DNA from: an uncultured Polaribacter sp.
GTDB taxonomy: Bacteria > Bacteroidota > Bacteroidia > Flavobacteriales > Flavobacteriaceae
Assembly (NCBI RefSeq): GCF_947501385.1
Contig: NZ_CANMVP010000013.1
Span: 61,110 to 125,109 of the forward strand
Reading direction: 5' to 3'
Length of the DNA: 64,000 nt
The notes beneath the pieces are model-generated. The model did no database searches and had not been told where the DNA came from. It worked only from the letters and a program-made list of their open reading frames with translations. The position numbers and the translations under genes are program-made. Below, one piece after another: positions 1 through 7,817 of this stretch. Every line of letters starts with the position of its first letter. Within the stretch, counting starts at the first letter, position 1.

Positions 1-236
1 CCAGGAAATAAAATAACAGGTAAATAGGTTGCTTTTTTAATTGAAGAAACTACTTTTTCTGTTTCATTATTGACATCTGTGCTTCCACCAACAAAAATAT
101 GGGTTGTAATCGATTGGTGTACTTTTTCAAAAAAAGAGGGAATATTGTCTAAGTTAATTTTTTCAGGATCAATTAAAATAGCGAGTAGTTTTTCGCCTTT
201 TTGTTTTGAATGTAAAATGTTTTGATAAATATTCAC
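1..236 (-). CDS. Geranylgeranylglyceryl phosphate synthase family protein, N-terminal part (runs off the window)
   Basis: Translating the minus strand from a GTG at 236 gives about 78 residues with the motifs ILIDPEK, THIFVGGSTDVN and LPVILFPG. These match the start of the PcrB/GGGP synthase TIM barrel: the acidic IDPEK strand and the GGS phosphate-binding turn. Family members join glycerol-1-phosphate to a polyprenyl diphosphate; the substrate of the Bacteroidota branch cannot be told from this fragment. The GTG is preferred because an in-frame TAA lies upstream, no ATG follows it, and TATTTTCG, close to the TAnnTTTG promoter element, stands just before it. The gene lies downstream of and parallel to the phosphopantetheinyl transferase gene. 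The C-terminal part lies beyond position 1. Confidence 0.8.
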   Translation of the reverse strand, partial: MNIYQNILHSKQKGEKLLAILIDPEKINLDNIPSFFEKVHQSITTHIFVGGSTDVNNETEKVVSSIKKATYLPVILFP

Positions 237-402
237 AATTGCGAAAATAGAAAGTTTTAAGACACAAATTTCATAGATTTACACGAATCTTTAAAAATCT
301 AAAGATTTTTTACTTGCTGAAATTGATTTAACTACCAAGAGTTTTCACAATTATCAGTAAGAATCAGTGCAATTCATGTTCGTAAAATAAGTAGCACTAG
401 AA

Positions 403-448
403 TTTTTAATATGCAAAAACACAAGTTTTTAATATGCAAAAACACAAG
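403..448. repeat. Exact 23-bp tandem duplication over the end of the phosphopantetheinyl transferase gene
   Basis: The unit TTTTTAATATGCAAAAACACAAG... (23 bp) occurs at 403-425 and again, without a mismatch, at 426-448. On the minus strand the second copy carries the last codons and TAA stop of the neighbouring gene; the first copy repeats them after the stop. It looks like a recent slippage or copying event. Confidence 0.9.
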
Positions 449-1055
449 TAAAGCCTTCAAATTCTAAAAACTGAATTTTATAAGCAAAGTTTTCGCCATC
501 ATACCGAATTTCTCCAGTAGTTCGCTCATCTTCAAACTTAAAATCTTCAATATAAATATGATGCAAAAATAAGAGTTTCTTTTTTCCGTAGATTTTATAC
601 AAACTTTCTTTTGCGCCCCAAACTATGGTTAGTTTGCTAATTAAAGCATCTACATTGGCAATGGTTTTGTATTCTTCAAAAGGTGTAAATTTATGTGCGA
701 TTTTTAAAATTTTCTCCCGTTGTTTTTCAATATCTACTCCAACATGTAAATTGTCAGAGACAATAATGGCTGTAAAAGTAAAAGAATGTGTAATAGAAAT
801 TCGTCTGCCATCTTTTAAGTGAGGTTTTCCAAATTCATCATAGATCAAATCAAAATCTGTGTAACCAACTTTTTTTAATAGGTGCCTGATGCTTAAAAAT
901 CCTTTTTGGTGTAGTTCAGATTTCATTGAGTTCAAGCGAGTTGAACTATTTTCAGATAACAAAATTCCTTCCTTTAAATCAGAAATAGATTCTTCAATCT
1001 TCCAAATCAGGACGTTAGTTGTTTCGTTAACCGATACTATTTTGTAAAGAGCCAT
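429..1055 (-). CDS. 4'-phosphopantetheinyl transferase superfamily protein
   Basis: This 208-residue protein is predicted to move the phosphopantetheine arm of CoA onto a serine of acyl or peptidyl carrier proteins in the cytoplasm. The family's two signature blocks are present: GVDIE with the Mg-binding Asp at about 108, and WGAKES with the conserved Trp, Lys and Glu at about 146-150. The length fits the two-lobed Sfp-like class rather than the short AcpS class, although the N-terminal lobe is weakly conserved. Gene order (this gene, then a GGGP synthase-like gene) is one I associate with Flavobacteriia. Its last codons and stop are duplicated in tandem just downstream, without changing the product. 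It is divergent from ahcY across 75 bp. Confidence 0.85.
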   Translation of the reverse strand: MALYKIVSVNETTNVLIWKIEESISDLKEGILLSENSSTRLNSMKSELHQKGFLSIRHLLKKVGYTDFDLIYDEFGKPHLKDGRRISITHSFTFTAIIVSDNLHVGVDIEKQREKILKIAHKFTPFEEYKTIANVDALISKLTIVWGAKESLYKIYGKKKLLFLHHIYIEDFKFEDERTTGEIRYDGENFAYKIQFLEFEGFTCVFAY

Positions 1056-1075
1056 ATTTTTTAATTTCTATGTCG

Positions 1076-1083
1076 TAACTTTG
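1076..1083 (+). promoter_or_regulatory. Probable -7 promoter element of ahcY
   Basis: TAACTTTG fits the Bacteroidota sigma-A consensus TAnnTTTG and lies 47 bp before the ahcY start, leaving a leader of about 40 nt that carries the palindrome at 1086-1101. Confidence 0.6.
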
Positions 1084-1085
1084 CA

Positions 1086-1101
1086 TCCCGAAACTTCGGG
1101 A
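1086..1101. repeat. Palindrome TCCCGAA-AC-TTCGGGA
   Basis: Arms 1086-1092 and 1095-1101 are perfectly complementary with a 2-nt spacer. The same arms occur at 62674-62690 between another divergent gene pair, and a degenerate copy at 8351-8366. It behaves like a dispersed palindromic repeat rather than a gene-specific site. Confidence 0.75.
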
Positions 1102-1130
1102 GAAAAATTAGAATATAAATATACATAAAT

Positions 1131-2438
1131 ATGAGCGCAACTACAGCTTACGTACCTTACAAAGTTAAAGATATTTCTTTAGCTGACTGGGGAAGAAAAG
1201 AAATGGATTTGGCAGAAGCAGAAATGCCAGGATTAATGAGTTTAAGAGAAGAGTATGGAGACAGCCAACCGTTAAAAGGTGCAAGAATTGCGGGTTGTTT
1301 ACATATGACGATTCAAACTGCGGTTTTAATTGAAACTTTACAAGCTTTAGGAGCAGAAGTTACTTGGAGTTCTTGTAATATTTTCTCTACACAAGATCAA
1401 GCTGCTGCTGCAATTGCTGCAACAGGAACACCTGTGTATGCTTGGAAAGGGATGAATGAGGAAGAATTTGATTGGTGTATAGAACAAACCTTATTTTTTG
1501 GTGAAGACAAAAAGCCCTTAAATATGATTTTAGATGATGGTGGGGATTTAACCAATATGGTTTTAGATCGTTATCCAGAATTGGCGGCAGGAATTAACGG
1601 ATTGTCTGAAGAAACTACCACAGGAGTGCACAGATTGTACGAACGTGTTAAAAACGGAACCTTACCAATGCCAGCAATTAACATCAACGATTCTGTTACA
1701 AAATCGAAGTTCGATAATAAATATGGTTGTAAAGAATCTGCAGTAGATGCCATTCGTAGAGCAACAGATATTATGTTAGCAGGAAAACGTGTAACTGTTT
1801 GTGGGTATGGCGATGTAGGTAAAGGTACAGCAGCTTCTTTTAAAGGTGCAGGTTCTATTGTTACAGTTACAGAAATCGATCCTATTTGTGCTTTACAAGC
1901 AGCCATGGATGGTTTTGAAGTCAAAAAATTAGAAACTGTTGTTGCAAATTCTGATATTATTATTACCACTACAGGAAATAAAGATATTGTACGCGCAGAG
2001 CATTTTGAAGCGATGAAAGACAAAGTAATTGTTGCAAATATTGGTCATTTTGATAATGAAATCGATGTTCCTTATTTAAATGCAAACAGCGAAAAGGTTG
2101 AAATTAAGCCTCAAGTAGATAAATACAATATCAACGGAAAAGATATTATTTTATTAGCTGAAGGTCGTTTGGTGAATTTAGGTTGTGCAACGGGGCATCC
2201 AAGTTTTGTAATGTCTAACTCATTTACAAACCAGACTTTGGCGCAAATGGAACTTTGGAACAATGCAGATGCTTATGAAAATAAAGTATATATGTTACCA
2301 AAACATTTAGACGAAAAAGTAGCCTTTTTACACTTAGCAAAAATTGGTGTAGAGTTAACAGAATTGCGTAAAGACCAAGCAGACTATATTGGTGTTACAC
2401 AATCTGGACCATACAAACCAGAACATTATAGATATTAA
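1131..2438 (+). CDS. ahcY: Adenosylhomocysteinase (S-adenosylhomocysteine hydrolase)
   Basis: The enzyme splits S-adenosylhomocysteine, the product of methyltransferases, into adenosine and homocysteine, keeping methylation running. The 435-residue sequence is full length. Visible signatures are the substrate-binding region with [11 protein letters not shown], the [14 protein letters not shown] block with the catalytic Lys/Asp pair, the NAD-binding GYGDVGKG loop and the C-terminal HYRY tail that completes the cofactor site of the neighbouring subunit. NAD is bound tightly and the enzyme normally works as a tetramer. A TAnnTTTG element at 1076 and a strong hairpin terminator at 2480 suggest a single-gene transcript. 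Nothing is unusual. Confidence 0.98.
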   Translation: MSATTAYVPYKVKDISLADWGRKEMDLAEAEMPGLMSLREEYGDSQPLKGARIAGCLHMTIQTAVLIETLQALGAEVTWSSCNIFSTQDQAAAAIAATGTPVYAWKGMNEEEFDWCIEQTLFFGEDKKPLNMILDDGGDLTNMVLDRYPELAAGINGLSEETTTGVHRLYERVKNGTLPMPAININDSVTKSKFDNKYGCKESAVDAIRRATDIMLAGKRVTVCGYGDVGKGTAASFKGAGSIVTVTEIDPICALQAAMDGFEVKKLETVVANSDIIITTTGNKDIVRAEHFEAMKDKVIVANIGHFDNEIDVPYLNANSEKVEIKPQVDKYNINGKDIILLAEGRLVNLGCATGHPSFVMSNSFTNQTLAQMELWNNADAYENKVYMLPKHLDEKVAFLHLAKIGVELTELRKDQADYIGVTQSGPYKPEHYRY

Positions 2439-2445
2439 TTTTCGG

Positions 2446-2463
2446 CAAGGGAGCATGCTCCCT
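2446..2463. repeat. Perfect 18-bp palindrome after ahcY
   Basis: AAGGGAGCATGCTCCCTT is fully self-complementary and lies 8 bp after the ahcY stop codon, ahead of the main terminator hairpin. It may help stabilise the 3' end of the transcript. Confidence 0.6.
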
Positions 2464-2479
2464 TGTGAAATAAAAACTC

Positions 2480-2536
2480 AAAAATCCTTACATCTTACCT
2501 GAATTTATTCAGGTTCTGTAAGGATTTTTCTTTTTG
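2480..2536 (+). terminator. Rho-independent terminator of ahcY
   Basis: A long hairpin pairs AAAAATCCTTACA (2480-2492) with TGTAAGGATTTTT (2517-2529), with a second nested stem ACCTGAA/TTCAGGT (2497-2514), followed by a T-rich run. It is placed correctly for ahcY. Confidence 0.85.
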
Positions 2537-2542
2537 TACCAG

Positions 2543-2602
2543 TGTCATTGCGAGGAAGAATGACGAAGCAATCTCCCTATTTTATATTGAGCTTGTCGAA
2601 AT
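2543..2602. repeat. Dispersed repeat remnants in the ahcY-higA gap
   Basis: The segment at 2543-2575 (GTCATTGCGAGG followed by GAAGCAATCTCC) and TTGAGCTTGTCGAAAT at 2587-2602 resemble short interspersed sequences I associate with many Bacteroidota genomes. Positions 2581-2602 recur at 25975-25996 with one mismatch. No reading frame is present. Confidence 0.6.
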
Positions 2603-2870
2603 ATGGGCGTTTTAACAGGCTTTCACTACTCGCTTTTTTTGATGCTTAATTTATTTTAGCAGCTAACTTTTTTAAAAAGTAATTTCATTATTCTAACAGA
2701 TGCTGAATCGAGTTCAGTATAAAAAAAGAGCTCAAACAGACCGTTCAATCCTTAACGCGAGTTACGTATTCTAAAAAACATGTTGGCTTTTATTAAAGAT
2801 TAAGAGAATAATTTCAATTTTTTTTTACTTGGGAGTTCTTCTGTATTCTATAACCTAATTATAAATTCGA
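2603..2870. other. Non-coding stretch with a second diverged repeat
   Basis: The gap of 432 bp between ahcY and the HigA gene holds the palindrome, terminator and repeat remnants listed separately. The remainder is AT-rich and without a credible reading frame. Positions 2731-2753 (CTCAAACAGACCGTTCAATC and three more bases) align with 5805-5827 at 19 of 23 positions, and both copies follow a GTTTTAAC-rich tract, so an old repeat probably lies here. Confidence 0.5.
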
Positions 2871-3191
2871 TTACGCTATTTTGATACTATTATTTTCAAG
2901 TTTTACGTTAAATTGAATTTCCGCTTTTAATGCTTTAAAGACCCTAATTATTGTCTCAATTCTAGCACTATTTGCGTTGTTTTCAAGTTTTGAAATTTGA
3001 GATTTATTAACACCAATCATTTCACCTAACTTTTCTTGAGTTAAATTTCGCTCTTTACGAGTTGTCTTTATCATACGACCCAATAAGTCCATGCGTAACT
3101 CATATTCATATTCATCTCTATCTTTTGTACCTTTTTTCCCAATATATTCGTCCTCCATTTCAGATAAACTATATGCTTTTAATTTTGTCAT
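2871..3191 (-). CDS. XRE-family antitoxin, HigA-like
   Basis: This 106-residue protein carries a helix-turn-helix domain in its second half, with LTQEKLGEMIGVNKSQISKL as the recognisable recognition-helix region at about residues 50-70. It is predicted to bind and neutralise the toxin encoded just upstream and to repress the shared promoter. The toxin-first order, with only 4 bp between toxin stop and antitoxin start, is typical of HigBA modules. The 16-bp palindrome over the promoter at 3533-3548 is its likely operator. The N-terminal 35 residues are charged and probably contact the toxin. The function is inferred from family and position. Confidence 0.8.
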   Translation of the reverse strand: MTKLKAYSLSEMEDEYIGKKGTKDRDEYEYELRMDLLGRMIKTTRKERNLTQEKLGEMIGVNKSQISKLENNANSARIETIIRVFKALKAEIQFNVKLENNSIKIA

Positions 3192-3195
3192 AATC

Positions 3196-3525
3196 TTAAT
3201 CTTTTAAATATTCATTCATTATTCTCTTTGCTTTGTTAATTTCAGCTTTTGGAGTTTTTTGTGTTTTTTTAATAAACCCATTAGTAGCAATAACTAAAGT
3301 ATTATTGTTATTTCTTTTATCCCAAAATGATAATAATCTTATTTGTTTATTTGAAAACCGGATTCTAAATTCCCATATTTCATCTGTTAACTTTTTAAAA
3401 ATCTTTGGGTCATTAGACTTTTCAGCTAATCTGATATTGTAAAATATCTTTTTTTGAATTTTAAAATCAAGATTCTTAATAAAATCATCTACACTCTCCA
3501 AGAAGATTGCTTTGAAATATTCCAA
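3196..3525 (-). CDS. RelE/HigB-type (Gp49-like) toxin
   Basis: The protein resembles Gp49-like members of the RelE fold, mRNA interferases that cut mRNA on the ribosome. Typical features are the WEFRIRFSNKQIRLLSFWD strand region and the basic NGFIKKTQKTPKAEI stretch near the C terminus. I place the start at TTG 3525, giving 109 residues, the usual family size. A longer frame opens at 3624, but it would begin upstream of the promoter element at 3542-3549 and adds a hydrophobic stretch not seen in the family. No ATG lies in frame near the expected N terminus (an out-of-frame ATG sits close by). The antitoxin gene follows after 4 bp. Confidence 0.75.
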   Translation of the reverse strand: MEYFKAIFLESVDDFIKNLDFKIQKKIFYNIRLAEKSNDPKIFKKLTDEIWEFRIRFSNKQIRLLSFWDKRNNNNTLVIATNGFIKKTQKTPKAEINKAKRIMNEYLKD

Positions 3526-3532
3526 TTGATAA

Positions 3533-3548
3533 ACATTTATACAAATGT
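3533..3548. promoter_or_regulatory. Palindromic operator candidate of the toxin-antitoxin operon
   Basis: ACATTT-ATAC-AAATGT is a perfect inverted repeat with 6-bp arms. It overlaps the -7 element (TACATTTG on the minus strand, 3542-3549), the position expected for repression by the HigA-like antitoxin. Confidence 0.55.
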
Positions 3549-3549
3549 A
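3542..3549 (-). promoter_or_regulatory. Probable -7 promoter element of the toxin-antitoxin operon
   Basis: The minus strand reads TACATTTG, matching TAnnTTTG, 17 nt before the TTG start chosen for the toxin. This placement argues against the longer toxin frame. Confidence 0.55.
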
Positions 3550-3640
3550 TAATAAGTTTCTAAATTTAGCAACTTTATGATAAAAATGAATTTTAATTAC
3601 ATTAAAAAATAACAGAAAGAGCAAAATAATTGATACATTT

Positions 3641-3943
3641 CTAATTATTATATTTCTTGTTAGTAATTTTAAAGTTAAAGGCTATTTTCAGTTGTATGTA
3701 CTTTAATAAAGCGATTTTCCTTTTAACAGAAGCCATAACTTCTTTATGAGAAACAACGTTTTCATTTTCTAAATCTTGTAAACCTTTAGAAATAGACTCT
3801 TTTTCAGAATAAGAAAGTTTATTGTACCAATCATCAGATGAAGTTTCACCAGGTAACATTTCACGTATTTTTTTTACGACAGACGTATCTTGCAATTCAA
3901 TGATTTTTTGGATTAAATAGTATTTTTCTGATTGGATATTCAT
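3641..3943 (-). CDS. Orphan antitoxin-like protein
   Basis: A 100-residue protein whose residues 40-76 (LSYSEKESISKGLQDLENEN, then HKEVMASVKRKI) resemble the small helical antitoxins of Bacteroidota that pair with RelE/ParE-type toxins. In such pairs the antitoxin normally ends soon after this helix and the toxin gene starts at once. Here the frame continues for about 24 residues of unrelated, aromatic and basic sequence, and no toxin gene follows; the next gene belongs to a separate toxin-antitoxin pair. It may be a survivor of a lost or frameshifted module. The family assignment is tentative. Confidence 0.5.
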   Translation of the reverse strand: MNIQSEKYYLIQKIIELQDTSVVKKIREMLPGETSSDDWYNKLSYSEKESISKGLQDLENENVVSHKEVMASVKRKIALLKYIQLKIAFNFKITNKKYNN

Positions 3944-4091
3944 AACTTAACAAATAGAGTAAATTTTTTGGCTGATTTTCATCAAATTTGTATTGAGCTA
4001 TTTTTCTTTTTTTGACAATATAACAACCATCATAACCTCAAATTTGTTAATTAGTTATTCAAAATTAACAATTCGGTATTTCTTTTTCCCG

Positions 4092-4099
4092 TAATTTTG
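4092..4099 (+). promoter_or_regulatory. Probable -7 promoter element of umuDC
   Basis: TAATTTTG matches TAnnTTTG and ends 5 bp before the GTG start at 4104, so the transcript has almost no leader. An inverted repeat GTTAATT/AATTAAC (4046-4052 and 4063-4069) lies just upstream and could be a repressor site; no SOS box could be confirmed by eye. Confidence 0.55.
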
Positions 4100-4103
4100 A
4101 TTT

Positions 4104-4469
4104 GTGAAAGAAGGTGAAGTAAAATTGGTGGAAAAAACGAAAAAAAGCTACAGAGTTGCACGTCCAAATCAGACGGGTTTTTCTAGTCCTGCCACACATT
4201 ATACAGAACCTAGAATCGATTTAAACGATGCCTTAATAGAAAATTCTTCTGCTACTTTTTACGTAAGAGTTGTAGATGATAGTTTTCGTGATTTTGATAT
4301 TTTCGAGAAAGATGTTTTAATTATTGACAAGTCACTCACCCCAAAAAATAACCAATTGGCAGTTATTATCAAAGAAGGTACATTTCAAATTTTAAGAATA
4401 GATACCAACTCAAAAGAAGAAATTCAATTTTGGGGAGTGATCACTTATATCATTAAATCTACTTTATGA
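4104..4469 (+). CDS. umuD: UmuD-like protein (peptidase S24 fold) lacking the catalytic lysine
   Basis: UmuD is the accessory subunit of translesion DNA polymerase V and is normally activated by RecA-stimulated self-cleavage using a Ser60-Lys97 dyad. This 121-residue protein aligns without gaps to the remembered E. coli UmuD over residues 25-100: [27 protein letters not shown], and VLIIDKS. Ser60 is kept (DDS rather than GDS), but residue 97 is Leu (TFQILRI instead of FTVKKL), and the cleavage position 24 is Thr instead of Cys. It is about 18 residues shorter than UmuD after residue 100. It overlaps umuC by 4 bp (ATGA), so the two are translated together. It probably acts as an uncleaved or already UmuD'-like partner. 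The start is GTG, directly after the promoter element. Confidence 0.8.
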   Translation: MKEGEVKLVEKTKKSYRVARPNQTGFSSPATHYTEPRIDLNDALIENSSATFYVRVVDDSFRDFDIFEKDVLIIDKSLTPKNNQLAVIIKEGTFQILRIDTNSKEEIQFWGVITYIIKSTL

Positions 4470-5740
4470 TTGCACTGGTAGATTGCAATAGTTTTTATGC
4501 TTCTTGTGAACAGGTTTTTAGACCCGATTTGCAAGGAAAGCCAGTGGTGGTTTTAAGCAATAATGATGGCTGTATCATTGCAGCAAATAAAGAAGCAAAA
4601 GCGTTGGCACATATTCCTATGTTTCAGCCTGTATTTAAAATAAAAAATATATTAGACGCCAATAATGTCACCTGTTTTTCATCGAATTACACGTTGTATG
4701 CAGACATGTCTCAGCGTGTAATGGATACTTTACGAGAATTCTCACCCATAGTAGAAGAATATAGCATCGATGAAAGTTTTGTAGATTTATCTCATTATGA
4801 TATTGATGAATTGGATGAGATTGCGCATAAAATGAAAGAAGCGGTACATAAAAATACAGGAGTTCCTGTTGGAGTAGGTGTTGCCAAAACAAAATCGCTC
4901 TCTAAAATGGCGAATAAATTTGCAAAGAAAATTCCAGAAAATAATGGTGTTTACGTGGTTGATTCGGAAGAAAAGAGACAATTTCTATTAACTGCTGCCA
5001 AAGTAAAAGACATCTGGGGCGTTGGTAAAAAGCACACCATTCGTATTGAAAACACAGGCGCGAGAACTGCTTTAGATTTTGCAAATATAAACTTGGCTTG
5101 GGTTCGTAAAGAACTAACGGTTGTTGGTGAACGTCTTTGGCGAGAGTTGAACAATTTGCCATGTTTGGAAATGGTAATAGCGCCCAATGCTAAAAAAGGA
5201 ATTGGTACTGCAAAATCTTTCGGAAAGAAATTAGCAGATTATAGCCTAATCGTAGAGGCAACTAGTTTTTATGTAGCAGAAGTAGCAGATTTATTGCGTC
5301 AGCAAGGTTCTGCAGCAGGTTGTATAGAAGTGTTTTTACAGACGAATTATTTTAGCAATACAGACAATCAGTATTCAAATAAAATCATCATTACTTTAGA
5401 TACACCCACAAATAGTACCATTAAATTGACTAAAGAAGCTTTAAAAGGACTCAAGAAAATTTATAAACCAGGTTATCGTTATAAGAAAGTAGGTGTAAAT
5501 TTATTTCATTTAATGCCAGAAAATCAAGTTCAAACGAGTCTTTTCGACGAAGAGCATAAGAGTGAAAGCAAAAAACTGGCAACAGTAATAGATGCTTTAA
5601 ATAGCAAATTCGGTAAGAACAAAGTAAAATTGGCCACTGTTGGAAACCGTGAAAAAGAATGGGCCTTAATTAAAGAGCACAGGAGTTCTCGTTTTACTAC
5701 ACAATGGGACGAGTTGATGACTATTGGGGTGAAAGGGTAA
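4466..5740 (+). CDS. umuC: Y-family DNA polymerase UmuC (Pol V catalytic subunit)
   Basis: This is the error-prone polymerase that copies past damaged template bases. The 424-residue sequence opens with the palm motif [16 protein letters not shown], containing the first metal-binding Asp, then [12 protein letters not shown], and has the catalytic [10 protein letters not shown] with the paired acidic residues at about residues 100-105. The helix-hairpin-helix region ([10 protein letters not shown]) and the C-terminal little-finger and UmuC-specific tail follow. The length is that of full UmuC. The catalytic residues are intact even though the partner UmuD lacks its own. The gene overlaps umuD by 4 bp. 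Confidence 0.95.
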   Translation: MIALVDCNSFYASCEQVFRPDLQGKPVVVLSNNDGCIIAANKEAKALAHIPMFQPVFKIKNILDANNVTCFSSNYTLYADMSQRVMDTLREFSPIVEEYSIDESFVDLSHYDIDELDEIAHKMKEAVHKNTGVPVGVGVAKTKSLSKMANKFAKKIPENNGVYVVDSEEKRQFLLTAAKVKDIWGVGKKHTIRIENTGARTALDFANINLAWVRKELTVVGERLWRELNNLPCLEMVIAPNAKKGIGTAKSFGKKLADYSLIVEATSFYVAEVADLLRQQGSAAGCIEVFLQTNYFSNTDNQYSNKIIITLDTPTNSTIKLTKEALKGLKKIYKPGYRYKKVGVNLFHLMPENQVQTSLFDEEHKSESKKLATVIDALNSKFGKNKVKLATVGNREKEWALIKEHRSSRFTTQWDELMTIGVKG

Positions 5741-5893
5741 TTTTTTTAGAATGTTTTAACGGGTTTTTATTATGTACTCTTTTATTTTCAGAAAGTAAAA
5801 AAAACTCAAACAAAACGTTCAATTCTGAAAAAGGATAGATCTCTTTATTTGTGCTAAACTTTTTGTTATTTTGCAAAAGCTCAATTCACTAGC
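5741..5893. repeat. Intergenic region with the second copy of a diverged repeat
   Basis: Positions 5805-5827 align with 2731-2753 at 19 of 23 bases, and GTTTTAACGGG at 5753-5763 parallels GTTTTAACAGG at 2610-2620. The two intergenic regions probably carry decayed copies of one element. No reading frame is present. Confidence 0.45.
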
Positions 5894-7324
5894 ATGCAAA
5901 CTACCAAAAAAATAGGATTACTACTTGGCCCGCTTCTCTTTTTTTTAATTCAATTTTTACCAGTAACTCTAGTCTCTGAAAAAGCAGATGCAGTAATTGC
6001 AGTTGCTATTTGGATGGTTATTTGGTGGGTTACAGAAACTGTAAATATTGCAGTTACAGCTTTGTTGCCATTGATTTTGTTTCCACTTCTAAAAGTGATG
6101 GAAATTGCAGATGTTGGGGCAAATTACGGAAGTCCCATCATCTTTTTATTCTTCGGAGGTTTTGTGCTGGCACTGGCTTTAGAGAAAGTCAATTTACACA
6201 AAAGAATTGCGCTAAATATTGTAAAACTCACGGGAACAACACCCAACAAAGTAGTTTTGGGTTTTATGATTGCAACTGCTTTTATGAGCATGTGGATTAG
6301 CAATACAGCTTCTACAGTTGTCATGTTACCAATTGCTATTTCTGTGATAAGGCTTTTAATAAATGACGAAGATGGTTTTACAAAAGGTGATAAAAACTTC
6401 GCTTTGAGTATTATGTTAGGAATTGCTTTTGCTGCAAATGCTGGTGGAATTGCAACCGTAATAGGAACACCGCCAAACTCGGTTTTAATTGGCTTGTTAG
6501 AAAATCAGTACAATATTCAAATATCATTTTTAGCTTGGATGAGTTTTGGTTTGCCTTTTTCTATCGTGATGATTATTGCGGTGTATCTTGTTCTTGTAAA
6601 ATGGATGTTTCCATGTAAAGACATTTTATTTACATCTTCAGGAAATGTTATTGACGAAGAAATTAAAAAATTAGGAAAAATTTCCACAGAAGAAAAAAGA
6701 GTTTTAACCGTTTTTGCAATCACGGTTTTTCTTTGGATTACCAGAACAATTATCAACAATATATTTCCAGGTTTAAAATTGTCTGACACCATTATCAGTT
6801 TAATAGGTGCCGTTTCTTTATTTGCAATTCCTATGAACTTTAAAACAGGAAATTTTATCCTTCAATGGAAAGATACCCAAAAATTAGCTTGGGGAATTTT
6901 AATTCTTTTTGGCGGTGGTTTAGCACTTGCAAAAGGAATGGAATCTAGCGGATTGGTAGCTTTAATTACAGATGCTATTGCAGCTGGAGATTTTTCTGTT
7001 TTATTAACTGTTTCGCTACTCATTGTCTTTATGTTATTTATGACAGAATTAATGAGTAATGTTGCTTTGGTTGCAGTTTTGGCGCCAGTTGTTGCAGGAA
7101 TTGCCATTGGTTTGAATATTCCTATTTTAAATCTATTAATTCCGGTTACCATGGCAAGTAGTTGTGCGTTTATGTTGCCCATGGCAACGCCGCCAAATGC
7201 TATTGTTTTTGCCAGCGGTTATGTAAAAGTAAATGAAATGGTGCGAGCAGGAGTTATTTTAAATATAATCGCTATTGGTTTACTAATTCTATATTATCAA
7301 TTTGTGATTCCGTTGTTTTTTTAA
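5894..7324 (+). CDS. SLC13/DASS family sodium-coupled anion (dicarboxylate) symporter
   Basis: A 476-residue inner-membrane protein with about 11-12 hydrophobic segments. It has the two repeated substrate/sodium-binding SNT-type motifs of the divalent anion:sodium symporter family: SNTASTVVMLPIA in the first half with ATVIGTPPNSVL following it, and MSNVALVAVLAP with MATPPNAIVF in the second half. Family members import dicarboxylates such as succinate, malate and fumarate, or other anions, with sodium. The exact substrate cannot be read from the sequence. It stands alone between the umuDC operon and a convergent metal-related cluster. Confidence 0.9.
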   Translation: MQTTKKIGLLLGPLLFFLIQFLPVTLVSEKADAVIAVAIWMVIWWVTETVNIAVTALLPLILFPLLKVMEIADVGANYGSPIIFLFFGGFVLALALEKVNLHKRIALNIVKLTGTTPNKVVLGFMIATAFMSMWISNTASTVVMLPIAISVIRLLINDEDGFTKGDKNFALSIMLGIAFAANAGGIATVIGTPPNSVLIGLLENQYNIQISFLAWMSFGLPFSIVMIIAVYLVLVKWMFPCKDILFTSSGNVIDEEIKKLGKISTEEKRVLTVFAITVFLWITRTIINNIFPGLKLSDTIISLIGAVSLFAIPMNFKTGNFILQWKDTQKLAWGILILFGGGLALAKGMESSGLVALITDAIAAGDFSVLLTVSLLIVFMLFMTELMSNVALVAVLAPVVAGIAIGLNIPILNLLIPVTMASSCAFMLPMATPPNAIVFASGYVKVNEMVRAGVILNIIAIGLLILYYQFVIPLFF

Positions 7325-7378
7325 CAAAAAAAACCACACAAATTTGTGCAGACTTTACGACTTTATTTTTACAATAAA

Positions 7379-7765
7379 TTATTGTTTTTTCAGTTTACCT
7401 TCATGGTCTAAAACAATTTTACGGTCTCTATATTTACAACAAGGATGCACAGAATTGTAAGCTTCATCTGATGCTTTAAATCCTTTAACATCGTGCCCCA
7501 CTTTAGAAATATTTTTCTTAATAGTATCTAAACTTGTTTTGCGCTCGTCCATAATAAGGTTCATTTGATGCGATTTTACATCCCAAATAGCAAATTTTAC
7601 ACCTTTGGTTTTTAATGCAGCAGTTTCAATACGTTTTTTACACATGCCACAAATACCATCTACTTCAAAAGCAACTTTGGCGTTTTTTTTCTTTTTAACT
7701 TCTTCTTGTGCTTGAACTGAAAAGCCCAATAAGAATATACTGCATAGGAATATGAATTTTTTCAT
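7379..7765 (-). CDS. Secreted HMA-domain metal-binding protein
   Basis: A 128-residue protein with a signal peptide (MKKFIFLCSIFLLGFSVQAQ) followed by a heavy-metal-associated ferredoxin-like domain. The metal-binding loop is GICGMC, with Cys39 and Cys42; a second Cys pair appears in HPCCKYRD near the C terminus. It probably binds copper or another soft metal in the periplasm. A longer frame opens at 7798, but those residues would precede the signal peptide and fall in a repeat, so the ATG at 7765 is preferred. It lies downstream of a TonB receptor on the same strand, with a short palindromic repeat between them. The metal identity is inference. Confidence 0.85.
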   Translation of the reverse strand: MKKFIFLCSIFLLGFSVQAQEEVKKKKNAKVAFEVDGICGMCKKRIETAALKTKGVKFAIWDVKSHQMNLIMDERKTSLDTIKKNISKVGHDVKGFKASDEAYNSVHPCCKYRDRKIVLDHEGKLKKQ

Positions 7766-7783
7766 TTTGTTGTTATTTGTTTT

Positions 7784-7810
7784 GTCATTCCTGCCCAAGC
7801 AGGAATCTTA
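7784..7810. repeat. Dispersed palindromic repeat GTCATTCCTGC-type
   Basis: ATTCCTGC (7787-7794) and GCAGGAAT (7799-7806) form a perfect 8-bp hairpin with a CCAA loop. The sequence matches a short interspersed repeat type I associate with Bacteroidota genomes. It sits between the TonB receptor and the HMA gene and could partly separate their expression. Confidence 0.6.
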
Positions 7811-7817
7811 TTTTTGT

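Noticed and set aside
1571..2023. Long open frame on the minus strand inside ahcY
   Set aside because: It is the reverse complement of a fully conserved gene, with no promoter and protein composition typical of antisense translation.
3526..3624. N-terminal extension of the HigB-like toxin
   Set aside because: The promoter element lies inside it and the extension is hydrophobic and unlike the family.
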